DNA of 64,000 bases from Mycolicibacterium phocaicum (GTDB taxonomy: Bacteria; Actinomycetota; Actinomycetes; Mycobacteriales; Mycobacteriaceae): NCBI RefSeq assembly GCF_010731115.1, contig NZ_AP022616.1, forward strand, positions 2,542,001 to 2,606,000, given 5' to 3'. Below, one piece after another: positions 37,129 through 46,650 of this stretch. Position 1 is the stretch's first letter; the number at the start of each line of letters is the position of its first letter. The position numbers were made by a program, and so were the translations under genes. The notes beneath the pieces were generated by a model. The model had not been told where the DNA came from. It did not search any database and was given only the letters and a program-made list of their open reading frames with translations.

Positions 37129-38526
37129 CTAGACGAGGAGCTTCTTCTGCACCTTGCCCATGGCGTTGCGGGGCAGGCTGTCGACGAGGCGCACCTCGCG
37201 CGGCCGCTTGTGCACCGAAAGCTGTTGCGCGACAAAGTCGATGAGTTCCTGCGCCGATGCGGAGCCGACCACGAACGCGACGATCCGCTGGCCCAGGTCG
37301 TCGTCGGGCACGCCGACGACCGCGGCCTCGGACACGCCCGGGTGGCCCAGCAGGACGGTCTCGATCTCCCCGGCGCCGACCCGGAAACCACCGGACTTGA
37401 TCAGGTCCACCGACTCTCGCCCGACGATGCGATGCATGCCCTCGGCGTCGACGACGGCGACGTCGCCAGTGCGGTACCAGCCGTCGTCTCCCAGCACTTC
37501 GGCCGTCGCCTCGGGCCGGTTGAGGTACCCGCTGAACAGCGTCGGCGCGGAAACCTCCAGGCGGCCAATGGTTTCCCCGTCGTGCGGCACGGGCGACCCG
37601 TCCTCGGCGACCAGCCGGGTCTGCACGCCGTCGAGCGGCAACCCGACCCAGCCGGGCCTGCGGTCACCGTCGACCCGGGTCGACAGGGTGATCAGCGATT
37701 CGGTGCTGCCGTAGCGCTCGACGGGCGCGTGCCCGGTGAGCCGCACGAGGTCGTCGAACACCGGCACCGGCAGCGCCGCACTGCCCGACACCAGCAGTCT
37801 CGCGCCCCGCAACGCCTCGGCGGCGGCAGCATCGGCCACTACGCGTGACCACACGGTCGGCACCCCGAAGTACAGCGAGCCACCCGCTGCGGCGTACGCG
37901 GCCGGCGTGGGTTTTCCGGTGTGCACGAAGCGATTTCCGATACGCAGCGAACCCAGAAGGCCGAGAATCAGGCCGTGGACGTGGAACAGCGGCAGGCCAT
38001 GCACCAGGGTGTCGGCCGGGGTCCAGGCCCACGCTTTGGCCAGCGCGTCGATGTCGGCCGCGATGGCGCGGCGGCTGATCAGCACACCTTTGGGCAGCCC
38101 CGTCGTTCCTGAGGTGTACATGATGAGCGCCGTCGAATCCGGTGAGGGCTCGGCGTAGCGATGCCAGGACCGGGCGTGCAACCGCACCGGAATGACTGGT
38201 AATCCTTCGGCTTCGTCAGGCGTCTCCCCCAGCCACGCCTGCGCCCCGGAGTCCGTGATCATGTGCCGGCGTTCGGCAGCACCGACATCGGCCGGCACCG
38301 GCACCACCGGCACCCCGGCGATGAGGCAGCCGGCGATGGCCAGCACCGTCTTGGCGGTGGGCCTAGCCAGCACCGCCACGAGCGATGCGCCCGCGACCCG
38401 CTCGGCCACCGACGTCGCGGCCCCGACCAGATCGCTGCGTGAAAGGACCGCGCCGTCGATGCGTACCGCGTCTTCGAGGTCGTGTCCGGCGGCCACGGCG
38501 GCGGGGTTCAGAGAGGTCAGCAGCAC
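37129..38526 (-). CDS. fadD36: Acyl-CoA synthetase FadD36 (malonyl/methylmalonyl-CoA synthetase-like)
   Basis: A 465-residue ANL enzyme. The AMP motif is [14 protein letters not shown], followed by [11 protein letters not shown], the [13 protein letters not shown] hinge and the catalytic Lys region [12 protein letters not shown]. Its small size and sequence resemble malonyl-CoA synthetases (MatB type) and the Rv1193 product. It converges on the DoxX gene with a 3-bp gap and diverges from a NUDIX gene. Confidence 0.92.
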   Translation of the reverse strand: MLLTSLNPAAVAAGHDLEDAVRIDGAVLSRSDLVGAATSVAERVAGASLVAVLARPTAKTVLAIAGCLIAGVPVVPVPADVGAAERRHMITDSGAQAWLGETPDEAEGLPVIPVRLHARSWHRYAEPSPDSTALIMYTSGTTGLPKGVLISRRAIAADIDALAKAWAWTPADTLVHGLPLFHVHGLILGLLGSLRIGNRFVHTGKPTPAAYAAAGGSLYFGVPTVWSRVVADAAAAEALRGARLLVSGSAALPVPVFDDLVRLTGHAPVERYGSTESLITLSTRVDGDRRPGWVGLPLDGVQTRLVAEDGSPVPHDGETIGRLEVSAPTLFSGYLNRPEATAEVLGDDGWYRTGDVAVVDAEGMHRIVGRESVDLIKSGGFRVGAGEIETVLLGHPGVSEAAVVGVPDDDLGQRIVAFVVGSASAQELIDFVAQQLSVHKRPREVRLVDSLPRNAMGKVQKKLLV

Positions 38527-38689
38527 ATCGCGAGGCTACTCGCCTATTCGGATACAACGATCATTCCGCGGCAGAAAATTGTTCGCGGATGGTCGTCGGC
38601 GCCCCTATGTCCGGTGCCGCGGAGGTGGCACTTCTCCTGTTCGGAACGACAACCAGGGGCCACCGCCAACCATCCGCGATACTGGAGCT

Positions 38690-39232
38690 GTGATCGAACG
38701 CGTCGGCTCCCGTGAGGTCTACCGCAACGCCTGGATGTCGGTGCGCGAAGACGACATCCGCCGCCCCGACGGCACCACCGGCATCTACGGCGTGGTGGAC
38801 AAACCCACCTATGCGCTGGTGATTGCCCGCGACGGCGACCGCTACCGGATGGTGGAGCAGTTCCGCTACCCAATCGGGTTGCGGCGCTGGGAGTTTGTGC
38901 AGGGCACCGCGCCGGGCACGTTGGGCGGCAACGAGCCCGCGCCCGCCGATCTGGCTGCCCAGGAACTCCGTGAGGAGACCGGGCTGCGCGCCGAGACGTG
39001 GGAGGTGCTGGGCCAGTTGGATGTCGCACCCGGGATGTGCAGCCAACGCGGCTGGGCCTATCTCGCGACCGGCATCACCGAGGGCGAACACGAGCGTGAG
39101 CACGAAGAGCAGGACATGCACAGCGAGTGGTTCACCGCCGAGGAGATCGAGAACATGATCCGGCGCGGCGACATCACCGATGCGCAATCGTTGGCGGCGT
39201 GGACACTGCTGCGGTTGCACACGACGCGGTAA
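38690..39232 (+). CDS. NUDIX hydrolase (ADP-ribose/nucleotide-sugar pyrophosphatase-like)
   Basis: A 180-residue protein with a relaxed NUDIX box: GTLGGNEPAPADLAAQELRE ending ETGL, matching Gx5Ex7REUxEEx(2)GU with a longer gap after the first Gly. The surrounding QFRYPIGLRRWEFVQGTAPG strand fits the ADP-ribose pyrophosphatase group. A GTG at 38690 (GGAG four bases before) is the start. It is divergent from fadD36. Confidence 0.87.
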   Translation: MIERVGSREVYRNAWMSVREDDIRRPDGTTGIYGVVDKPTYALVIARDGDRYRMVEQFRYPIGLRRWEFVQGTAPGTLGGNEPAPADLAAQELREETGLRAETWEVLGQLDVAPGMCSQRGWAYLATGITEGEHEREHEEQDMHSEWFTAEEIENMIRRGDITDAQSLAAWTLLRLHTTR

Positions 39233-39328
39233 GGCGATCCTGCCAACTCGGGTAAACATCGCGCCACCTGGGATGACGCCGATTCGGGCGCCTGTTGATC
39301 TGGGCATAGCACCCCAGGAGGCAACGGC

Positions 39329-39574
39329 ATGAAAACGATGACTAGTAGTACACGGCAGGCGTTGGGCCGCTACGTTCTCGCAGGCGCATTCGGAGTCGGA
39401 ATCCTGGTGTCCCCGATCGTGTGGTCATTCGCGGAGGACACGCAGAAGGCCCTACCGGAAACCGTTGTGGCAGCACACAACAACCACGGTATCGATCAGC
39501 TGCAGTGGCTCCAGGACATCCAGCCGCACGCGCAGGCGCCACGGGTCGACACCACGGTGCACCAGAGTCAGTAG
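39329..39574 (+). CDS. Small exported or membrane-anchored peptide, function unknown
   Basis: 81 residues with one N-terminal hydrophobic helix (YVLAGAFGVGILVSPIVWSF, about 15-34), either a signal peptide or an anchor, then a polar, His/Gln-rich tail (HNNHGIDQLQWLQDIQPHAQ). A strong ribosome site (CAGGAGG) precedes the ATG at 39329. No family recognised. Confidence 0.7.
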   Translation: MKTMTSSTRQALGRYVLAGAFGVGILVSPIVWSFAEDTQKALPETVVAAHNNHGIDQLQWLQDIQPHAQAPRVDTTVHQSQ

Positions 39575-39619
39575 TAGGCGGCCCCGACCGACGATGTTGC
39601 GCGAGAAGAATTTTCACAC

Positions 39620-39647
39620 TTGATCTCAACTTAGGTTGAGGTTCTAG
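39620..39647 (+). promoter_or_regulatory. SoxR/MerR-type promoter-operator
   Basis: TTGATCTCAACTTAGGTTGA then GG and TTCTAG: the dyad CTCAAC-TTAG-GTTGAG (39625-39640) lies between a -35-like TTGATC (39620) and -10-like TTCTAG (39642-39647). It closely resembles the redox SoxR box (CCTCAAGTTAACTTGAGG), in which the operator spans the promoter spacer. A start site about seven bases after the -10 would fall at about 39654, leaving an almost leaderless mRNA with ATG at 39658. No merR-like gene lies in the window. Confidence 0.65.
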
Positions 39648-39657
39648 CGTCGAACGC

Positions 39658-40677
39658 ATGACCCAACCTGAAGTGATAGTCGACCGTGTCGTCCTGCAGG
39701 ACGGCTTCGTCCCAGTCATAGACATCAGCAGCGCGCGCACCGGCGACCCGGCGCACCGCCAGGCGGTGGCCGACGCGATCGGCCGCTGCTGCGAGACGAG
39801 CGGCTTCCTGCTCCTCGTGGGCCATGGCGTGCCCTACAAGGCCATCAGCGACGTCAACCGCGCCCTGCGTGAGTTCTTCGCTCTGCCACAGGCAGAGAAG
39901 GACCGGGTCCGGGCACTGCCCGGCGACCCACTGGCCCGTGGATTCAGCAGTGCGGGCAAGCTCTCGGCCACCAACGACGGCGCGGACGTCGAGGCCGAGC
40001 ACCAGGCGCCGGACCGCGTCGAGAAGTTCGTCCACTTTCCGCTCGGCAACCCCGAGGGCCTGGGCGGCGACGGTTGGACCGATGAGCGGGTGGCCGTCGC
40101 CGAGCGGTGGCCTGAACTCCCGGGCTTTCGCGGCGCCTACGAGCGCTACTACGCCGAAATGGAACTACTGGCGACCGAGCTGTCCCGGCTCTTCGCGCTC
40201 GCCCTTGGCCTGCGGGAGGATTGGTTCGACGCGTCGATCGACCGGCACAACTCCAACCTGATGGCCAACTACTACCCGGCCGACAATCGGCCGGCGGGCG
40301 AAATCCGGCTGAGCCAGCACAGCGACTGGGGCAATCTCACGATCCTGTTGCAGGACGAATCTCAGCGCGGCCTACAGGTTCTCAAAGACGGCGGCGAATG
40401 GCTCGACGTGCCCGTGGTCCCCGGATCGTTCGTCATCAACATCGGCGACCTGCTGGCCCGGTGGACCAACGACCGCTGGGTCAGCACCGTGCATCGCGTG
40501 GTGAGCAACGGCGCCGGCGGGGAACGGTTCAGCCTGCCGTTCTTCCACCAGCCCAACTTCGACGCCGTCATCGAGTGCATCCCGACCTGCGCGACAGCCG
40601 ACAACCCGCCGCGGTATGAACCGGTGGTGTCGGGGCCGTATCTGCTCGACAAGTTCAAGCTCGCCTACGCGCTCTGA
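39658..40677 (+). CDS. 2-oxoglutarate/Fe(II)-dependent dioxygenase (isopenicillin N synthase-like)
   Basis: A 339-residue jelly-roll oxygenase of the DIOX/IPNS type: VPVIDISSARTGDPAHR at the N-terminus, iron ligands His221, Asp223 (QHSDWGN) and His279 (VSTVHRVVSN), and the 2-oxoglutarate-anchoring Arg290-x-Ser292 (GERFSLPFF). All key residues are intact. The substrate is unknown. The promoter resembles a SoxR site, suggesting induction by redox-active compounds. It converges on putA. Confidence 0.88.
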   Translation: MTQPEVIVDRVVLQDGFVPVIDISSARTGDPAHRQAVADAIGRCCETSGFLLLVGHGVPYKAISDVNRALREFFALPQAEKDRVRALPGDPLARGFSSAGKLSATNDGADVEAEHQAPDRVEKFVHFPLGNPEGLGGDGWTDERVAVAERWPELPGFRGAYERYYAEMELLATELSRLFALALGLREDWFDASIDRHNSNLMANYYPADNRPAGEIRLSQHSDWGNLTILLQDESQRGLQVLKDGGEWLDVPVVPGSFVINIGDLLARWTNDRWVSTVHRVVSNGAGGERFSLPFFHQPNFDAVIECIPTCATADNPPRYEPVVSGPYLLDKFKLAYAL

Positions 40678-40687
40678 CGGCTCGGCG

Positions 40688-43600
40688 TCACCGGAAGAGG
40701 TTCTCCGACAACGGCGTCGGAGAACCGAATCGGTGCGTCGTCACCGCGATCGCCTGCTCGTGCAGGAACGTCAGCAGCTCGATGCGCCCCGCTTCGACAA
40801 CCGGCCCCGCGTAGAGCGCGATCCCGACATTGCCGGCGCTGTCGCGAGCGAACTGTTCGCGGCTACCGCCGAGCAGGCGAACGCGGCCAGGCGCGTTGTC
40901 CCGCAGGGTGTTCCGCCACGACGGGGCATCTTCCGCCCGGCAGACGACGCCCGCGGTTGCCAGCGTGTCGGCAACCGACGGGTCGAGTGGAACCGGGGTG
41001 GAGAGGGTCACGCGGGAACCCGCGAGGATTCCCGCCCCGACGACCCGCAGCACGGCCGCCGTATCGGCATTCTCGACACGTACCGTCACCGGCACCGGCA
41101 GGTAGCGGAAGACGTTCTTCTCCGCCATCAGGGCGGACACATCGCGCGCGACGCCGAACTCCGTCGCCCAGGCATGTGCGTCGGATCCGAAGGACCGCTC
41201 GAGGAAGTCCAGTGTCCCCGGGTCCGGCGCGAAAGTCTTTGCGGCGTCGAGGATCGTGCGCACCGACGGTGAGATGGCGGCCGTCCGGGTCGCCGGCGTG
41301 GAACGCCAATCACTCAGCCCGATCAGGTAATTCGGGCCACCGGCCTTCGCGCCCGCACCGACCGCCGACTTCTTCCACCCGCCGAAGGGCTGCCGCCGCA
41401 CGATCGCCCCGACGGTCGAACGGTTCACATAGGCATTGCCGGCCTCGACCCGGTCGAGCCAACGTTCGATCTCATCGCGGTCCAGGCTGTGCAGGCCCGC
41501 CGTCAGGCCGTAGTCGACCTGATTCTGAATGGCCATCGCCTCGTCGAGGTCATCGGCTGCGATGAGGCCCAGGACCGGCCCGAAGTACTCGGTGAGATGG
41601 AACTCCGAGCCGCGCCGCACGCCGGTCTTCACTCCCGGTGACCAGAGCCGCCCGCTGTCGTCGAGTCGGCGCGGCTCCACCAGCCACTGCTCACCCGGTG
41701 CGAGCTGTGTGAGGGCCCGCAGCAGCTTGCCGTGGGCGGGTTCGATGATGGGTCCCACCTGCGCGGTCGGGTCTGACGGATAGCCGACCTTCAGCGACGT
41801 GACGGCGTCGACGAGCTGGTCGCGGAACCGCGCGGAGCGGGCAACCGAGCCCACCAGAATGCCGAGCGACGCCGCCGAACACTTCTGTCCGGCATGCCCG
41901 AAGGCCGAGTACACCAGGTCTTTGACCGCGAGATCGAGATCGGCATGCGGGGTGACGATGATGGAGTTCTTGCCGCTGGTCTCGGCCAGCAGCGGCAGGT
42001 CGGGCCGGAAGCTGCGGAACAGTTCCGCGGTCTCGAACGCGCCCGTGAGGATCAGCCGGGCGACCCGCGGGTCGGATACCAATTGCGTCCCGAGCTCGCC
42101 CTCATCGAGGTGCACCAACTGCAGCACGTCGCGTGGCACGCCGGCGTCCCAGAGCGCTTGCACCATGACGGATCCGCACCGCCTGGCCTGGGTGGCGGGT
42201 TTGATGATGACGGGGCTGCCCGCGGCCAGCGCGGCCAGGACCGATCCGGCGGGGATCGCCACCGGGAAGTTCCAGGGCGGCGTGACGACGGTCAATCCCG
42301 CCGGTGTCGCAACGGCACCGTCGACAATATCTAGGTTTTCCGCTTGCGCCGCATAGTAATTCGCGAAGTCGATGGCCTCGGAGACCTCGGGATCACCCTG
42401 ATCGAGCGTCTTGCCGCACTCGGACGCCATCACCTCCAGCAGTACCGCCCGCCCCGCCTGCAACGTCGCGGCCGCACGCCGAAGGACGGCCGCCCGTTCG
42501 GCACCGGTCAACGCAGCCCACGTCGCGCCTGCCGTCACCCCATCGGTGATGATCCCGTCGAGCGCGCCCGCGCTCGACACGGTGTGCTCGGCAACCAGCT
42601 GGACGCCGGCCGTCGACGCGGCGACCCGCTCGGTGATAGCCCGTCCCCACAGCCGATTTCCCGGCAGTGCCGGATCGGTATCGGCGACATTCGCGAAGCC
42701 ACCGGGCGGGCTCATCGCCGCGCGCGGATCGTCGGTACGACGATCCTGGCGACGGTTGGGCACCGGAATGACAGTCTCCCCCACGAGATCCGCGAGCGAC
42801 ACGACGAACCGGCCCTTCTCGCGCTCGAACAGCGCCTGATCGTCGTGCAGCTCGAACACCGCGGACATGAAGTTGTCCTGGCTGGCGCCCTCCTCCAGCC
42901 GGCGCACGAGGTAGGCGATCGCCACGTCAAAGTCCTTGGGGTGCACCACCGGTACGTACAGCAACAGACCGCCGACGGTGCGCCGGACGGCTTCGGCCTG
43001 CGCCTCGGCCATCCCGAGCAGCATCTCGAACTCCACGCGATCCCGGACGCCGCGACGGCCGGCGAGCGTCCACGCATAGGCGATGTCGAAGAGGTTGTGC
43101 CCGGCGACGCCGATGCGCACGTTCGCGGCATGCTCGGGCTGCAGTGCGTAATCCAGCACCCGCTTGTAGTTGGTGTCGGTGTCCCGTTTTGTCGGCAGGG
43201 TCGCCACGGGCCAGTCGTGCAGCGAGGCCTCCACGTGTTCCATCGGCAGGTTGGCGCCTTTGACCAGCCGCACCTTGATGCCGGCGCCACCCCGTGCGCG
43301 GCGCGCCCGAGCCCAGTCCTGCAGGCGCATCATCGCGCTCAGTGCATCAGGCAGATACGCCTGCAGCACGATCCCGGCTTCGAGGCCGAGCAGTTCGGGC
43401 CGGTCGAGCAGCTTGGTGAACACCGCGATCGTCAGCTCAAGGTCGCGGTATTCCTCCATGTCGAGGTTGATGAACTTCTTCGTCGGCGCGGTCGCCGCCT
43501 GGGTGAACAACGGCAGCAGGTTCGCCGCGATGTGGTCGACGGCGTCGTCGAACGCCCACGGCGAGTGCGGGGGCACGGTGGCCGAGACCTTGATCGACAC

Positions 43601-44125
43601 GTAGTCGACGTCGGGACGGGCCAGCAATTGTTCGGTGCCCTTCAGCCGGCGGGACGCCTCGGCCTGGCCGAGCACCGCCTCACCGAGCAGGTTGATGTTG
43701 AGGCTGACGCCACGATTGCGGATCCGTGCGATGGACCGTCCGAGGCGGGCATCGGACGCGTCGACCAGCAGGTGACCGACCATCTCGCGCAACACCTTCC
43801 GGGCAACCGGGATGACCAGACCGGGCGCGATCACCGACACCAGGGCACCGAGCTTGATCAGCAGCCGTTCATGCAGCGGCAGGAAACCGGGGGCGTTGCG
43901 CGCGAGGGCGCGCAGGTTGGCAGCGGCGACCTTGTGGTCTTCGGGCCGGATCACGCGGTCGACGAAGCCGACGGTGAAATCCAGGCCATGCGGATCGCGA
44001 AGGACGTCGGCCAATCGCCGGCCGGCCGAGGGGGCGGGCAGGCGGGCGGCCTCGTCGAGCCAGGACCGGACCTGGCCCACCACCTCGTCCAGCAGGTCGT
44101 CCTTTTCACGGCTCAGCTGTGTCAT
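40688..44125 (-). CDS. putA: Bifunctional proline dehydrogenase / L-glutamate-gamma-semialdehyde dehydrogenase PutA
   Basis: A 1145-residue fused enzyme that oxidises proline to glutamate. An FAD-dependent proline dehydrogenase barrel covers about 70-430 (VDYVSIKVSATVPPHSPWAF, VRLVKGANLPMEH, NLFDIAYAWTLAGRRG), an aldehyde dehydrogenase domain about 500-985 (VTPPWNFPVAIPAG, Glu in LLAETSGKNS, catalytic Cys in GHAGQKCSAASLG), and a C-terminal ALDH-superfamily-like domain about 1000-1145. There is no N-terminal ribbon-helix-helix, so it does not repress itself; a divergent LysR probably takes that role. M. tuberculosis uses two separate enzymes for these steps. Confidence 0.93.
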   Translation of the reverse strand: MTQLSREKDDLLDEVVGQVRSWLDEAARLPAPSAGRRLADVLRDPHGLDFTVGFVDRVIRPEDHKVAAANLRALARNAPGFLPLHERLLIKLGALVSVIAPGLVIPVARKVLREMVGHLLVDASDARLGRSIARIRNRGVSLNINLLGEAVLGQAEASRRLKGTEQLLARPDVDYVSIKVSATVPPHSPWAFDDAVDHIAANLLPLFTQAATAPTKKFINLDMEEYRDLELTIAVFTKLLDRPELLGLEAGIVLQAYLPDALSAMMRLQDWARARRARGGAGIKVRLVKGANLPMEHVEASLHDWPVATLPTKRDTDTNYKRVLDYALQPEHAANVRIGVAGHNLFDIAYAWTLAGRRGVRDRVEFEMLLGMAEAQAEAVRRTVGGLLLYVPVVHPKDFDVAIAYLVRRLEEGASQDNFMSAVFELHDDQALFEREKGRFVVSLADLVGETVIPVPNRRQDRRTDDPRAAMSPPGGFANVADTDPALPGNRLWGRAITERVAASTAGVQLVAEHTVSSAGALDGIITDGVTAGATWAALTGAERAAVLRRAAATLQAGRAVLLEVMASECGKTLDQGDPEVSEAIDFANYYAAQAENLDIVDGAVATPAGLTVVTPPWNFPVAIPAGSVLAALAAGSPVIIKPATQARRCGSVMVQALWDAGVPRDVLQLVHLDEGELGTQLVSDPRVARLILTGAFETAELFRSFRPDLPLLAETSGKNSIIVTPHADLDLAVKDLVYSAFGHAGQKCSAASLGILVGSVARSARFRDQLVDAVTSLKVGYPSDPTAQVGPIIEPAHGKLLRALTQLAPGEQWLVEPRRLDDSGRLWSPGVKTGVRRGSEFHLTEYFGPVLGLIAADDLDEAMAIQNQVDYGLTAGLHSLDRDEIERWLDRVEAGNAYVNRSTVGAIVRRQPFGGWKKSAVGAGAKAGGPNYLIGLSDWRSTPATRTAAISPSVRTILDAAKTFAPDPGTLDFLERSFGSDAHAWATEFGVARDVSALMAEKNVFRYLPVPVTVRVENADTAAVLRVVGAGILAGSRVTLSTPVPLDPSVADTLATAGVVCRAEDAPSWRNTLRDNAPGRVRLLGGSREQFARDSAGNVGIALYAGPVVEAGRIELLTFLHEQAIAVTTHRFGSPTPLSENLFR

Positions 44126-44149
44126 CTGCCCATCATGAGCGTGTTGGAC

Positions 44150-44190
44150 ACTTAAAATAAAGCGATGTTTTCTGACATGAAAGTTTAAGT
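44150..44190. promoter_or_regulatory. Candidate LysR operator between putA and lysR
   Basis: ACTTAAA (44150-44156) and TTTAAGT (44184-44190) form a perfect inverted repeat; a smaller ATGT-N6-ACAT repeat (44165-44178) lies inside. The 69-bp region is markedly AT-rich and separates divergent putA and the LysR gene, the classic location for a LysR site controlling both. Confidence 0.6.
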
Positions 44191-44194
44191 AGAG

Positions 44195-45121
44195 ATGAAG
44201 CATCAGCGCGCCGATCTGCTCGACACCCGCAGGCTCCGCCTGTTGCACGAGCTGAGCCTGCGCGGCACGTTGTCCGAGGTCGCCGAGGCGTTGCACCAGA
44301 GCCCGTCGTCGATATCGCAGGCGTTGAGCCAGCTCGAGCGCGAGGTCGGCGTGCCGCTGTTGGAGAAGGTCGGGCGCAGGCTGCGGCTCACCCCCGCTGC
44401 CGAGGTGCTGGTCGAGCACACCGCGGTCATCCTGGCGCGGCTCGAGCAGGCCGCCTCCGACGTCGCGGTGCAGAGCGACGAGGCATCCGGCACCGTCCGG
44501 CTGGCCGTCTTCCAGTCGGCGGCGTCGGCCTTCATGCCACAGATGCTGACGGAGCTGGCGACGCGCCATCCGCGGCTGCGCGTGACGATGTCGCAACGCG
44601 AACCGGAGCAGGCACTCTACGAGACCTGGCTGCGCGAGTTCGATCTGGTGATCGCCGAGGAGTATCCAGGCCATGCCGCACGTGCGTATCCCGATCTGCA
44701 CCGGGCACCGCTGACCACCGACCTGCTGCGGCTGGCCGTACCGCCGAGCGGCGACCCGTGGGACCGCATCACCTCGGTCGAAGACGCCGCCGACCTGCCG
44801 TGGACCATGGAACCCGAGGGCACCGCTTCCCGGCACTGGGCCGAACAGCTTTGTCGCCGAGCCGGTTTCGAGCCCGACGTCCGCTTCGAAACCGACGACC
44901 TGGAAGCCCAGATCGCGCTGATCGAGAACGGCAACGCCGTCGCCATCCTCCCCGACCTGATGCGGGTCCGGCGCCGTCCGGCGGTCCGCGTCGTCGACGT
45001 CGATCCGCGGCGACGTGTGGTGTTCACCGCGACGCGGACCGCAATCAGCAAGACACCGGCCATCGTGGCGTGCCGTGCCGCCCTTGCTTCGGCAGTGCCG
45101 GCGCAGCTCGACGTGGACTGA
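44195..45121 (+). CDS. LysR family transcriptional regulator
   Basis: A 308-residue LysR regulator. The winged helix is at about 12-70 (LRLLHELSLRGTLSEVAEAL, HQSPSSISQALSQLEREVG), followed by a periplasmic-binding-protein-like effector domain from about 95. It is divergent from putA with 69 bp between start codons, so proline-responsive control of putA is the natural guess. It converges on a MarR gene (4-bp gap). Confidence 0.88.
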   Translation: MKHQRADLLDTRRLRLLHELSLRGTLSEVAEALHQSPSSISQALSQLEREVGVPLLEKVGRRLRLTPAAEVLVEHTAVILARLEQAASDVAVQSDEASGTVRLAVFQSAASAFMPQMLTELATRHPRLRVTMSQREPEQALYETWLREFDLVIAEEYPGHAARAYPDLHRAPLTTDLLRLAVPPSGDPWDRITSVEDAADLPWTMEPEGTASRHWAEQLCRRAGFEPDVRFETDDLEAQIALIENGNAVAILPDLMRVRRRPAVRVVDVDPRRRVVFTATRTAISKTPAIVACRAALASAVPAQLDVD

Positions 45122-45125
45122 GTCG

Positions 45126-45599
45126 CTAGATCGGAGTTTCCTTCGTGTCGTTGACGAAGCGGTTCAGCAAGACATCGAGCTGACGCAGATCGTCGGCGGT
45201 CCAGTCCGCGAGTGCGCGCGCCAGGTGTTCGCGACGGACGTCCTGCAGTGCGTCGGCCGCACGTTGTCCCGCTTCGGTGACCTGCACGATGGACACCCGC
45301 CCGTCGCTGCCGTCGGCATGCCGGGTGACGTGCCCGGCGTCGACCAGGGCCTGGACGCGCCGCGTGGTCATGCCGACGTCCATGTGCGCCGTGGCAGCCA
45401 ATTGCCCGACAGCCTGCGGCCCTTCGTCGATCAGCACCCGCAGCAGAGCGTAGGACGGCTGGGACAATTCGGTGTCGGCACTGGTGGCCTGTCGTTTGAA
45501 GGCCGCGCGGCTCAGGCTCAACCGCACCACCTGCGCGAGGGCGGCACTGATCGAATCGACCGATTCCATCTTGCGTTTCGATGCCCTAATCGACGCCAT
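45126..45599 (-). CDS. MarR family transcriptional regulator
   Basis: A 157-residue MarR protein: winged helix at about 55-110 (LSQPSYALLRVLIDEGPQAV, HMDVGMTTRRVQALVDAGHV) with the wing DGSDGRVSIVQVTEAG. The ATG at 45599 has GGAG six bases upstream; the gene start overlaps the end of the LLM oxidoreductase gene by 14 bp, so both are in one transcript. Tandem TTGAC-N3-GTCAA sites upstream of that transcript are its likely target. Confidence 0.88.
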   Translation of the reverse strand: MASIRASKRKMESVDSISAALAQVVRLSLSRAAFKRQATSADTELSQPSYALLRVLIDEGPQAVGQLAATAHMDVGMTTRRVQALVDAGHVTRHADGSDGRVSIVQVTEAGQRAADALQDVRREHLARALADWTADDLRQLDVLLNRFVNDTKETPI

Positions 45600-46626
45600 C
45601 GCCCGCTCCGTTCCGCAGGTCCCGGACGCAGGCCCGCACCGGTTCATCCTCGTTCTCGTCCGCACCGACCGGCGGTAACACCACCCCGTCCGCGATGCCG
45701 TCGTACTTGGCACGCAGCAGATTCGGCAGTTGATCGTATCGCCCGGCCGTCACCAACTGGTCGAGCACGGCGTCGCTGAGCACAGTCGGCAGGTCGTGCC
45801 ACCGTTGCTGTTTGATGAGGGCACGAAGGTCGTCGGCCAAGCCGTGCCAGCCTTTTCGTTTCAGGGTCGCCGCGTATGCGGGCGTCGAGAGCAGGAACGC
45901 CAGCATCCGGCGTTGCCGCTCCCGGTCCTGCTCGACCAGCAGGTCGGTACTGCCGGTGGCAACGGCGGCCGACGCCACGAGAATCGGCAATCCGGAGCGG
46001 CCGGCATCCGCCGCGCCGCGCCGAAGTGCCGGGCGCACAACCTCGCTCAGGTAGTCCGGGTCGGAATTGGTGGAATGCGTGACAACGCCGTCCGCCACCC
46101 CGCCGGCCAGTTCACACATCCGGGCATTGACCGCGCCCAGCCAGATCCGTGGTGGCGCCAGGTCATTCGGCCCCGGGTTGAAATACGGCTGCAGGCGCGT
46201 GATGCGGTAGGCGTCGCCCTCGTGCTGCACGGGTCCACCAGTTCTGAAGGCTTCGAAGATGCCGTTGAGCGCACTGACGTATTCGGCCATGCGCGCCCGC
46301 GGTTCGCTCCACGGCATACCGAAGCGGTCCTCGATGTTCTGCCGGATCTGCGTGCCGAGACCCAGTTCGAATCGCCCGCCGGAGAAAGTCTGCAGGTCCC
46401 ACGCCGCATACGCGGTGAGCATCGGGCTGCGCACGAAAGCCAGAGTGACGGCGGTCCGGATGGTCAGTCGCTCAGTATGTTCGGCGGCCAGCAGTGCCAC
46501 GGCCAGCGAGTCGTGCGTCGTCTCGGCGATGTGCAGGCCGTCGAAGCCGAGTCGCTCGATCCGGCGCGCGTAGGCCGGCACCTGGGTCAGCGGCAGCTCG
46601 GGCGACATCGCGGCGAATACCTGCAT
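45586..46626 (-). CDS. LLM-class F420-dependent oxidoreductase
   Basis: A 346-residue luciferase-like TIM barrel: RIERLGFDGLHIAETTHDSL, SGGRFELGLGTQIRQNIEDR, RIWLGAVNARMCELAGGVAD. These match the actinobacterial F420-dependent LLM group. The likely reaction is hydride transfer from F420H2 to, or from, an unknown substrate; fbiC, needed for F420 synthesis, is 8 kb away. It is transcribed with the MarR gene and diverges from a sulfotransferase gene. Confidence 0.88.
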   Translation of the reverse strand: MQVFAAMSPELPLTQVPAYARRIERLGFDGLHIAETTHDSLAVALLAAEHTERLTIRTAVTLAFVRSPMLTAYAAWDLQTFSGGRFELGLGTQIRQNIEDRFGMPWSEPRARMAEYVSALNGIFEAFRTGGPVQHEGDAYRITRLQPYFNPGPNDLAPPRIWLGAVNARMCELAGGVADGVVTHSTNSDPDYLSEVVRPALRRGAADAGRSGLPILVASAAVATGSTDLLVEQDRERQRRMLAFLLSTPAYAATLKRKGWHGLADDLRALIKQQRWHDLPTVLSDAVLDQLVTAGRYDQLPNLLRAKYDGIADGVVLPPVGADENEDEPVRACVRDLRNGAGDGVD

Positions 46627-46650
46627 ACGCCAGGACGCTAGCCAGCCTGA

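Noticed and set aside
40688..44836. 1382-codon version of the PutA frame
   Set aside because: The 237 codons upstream of 44125 run through the putA-lysR promoter and the LysR coding region in reverse and show no homology.
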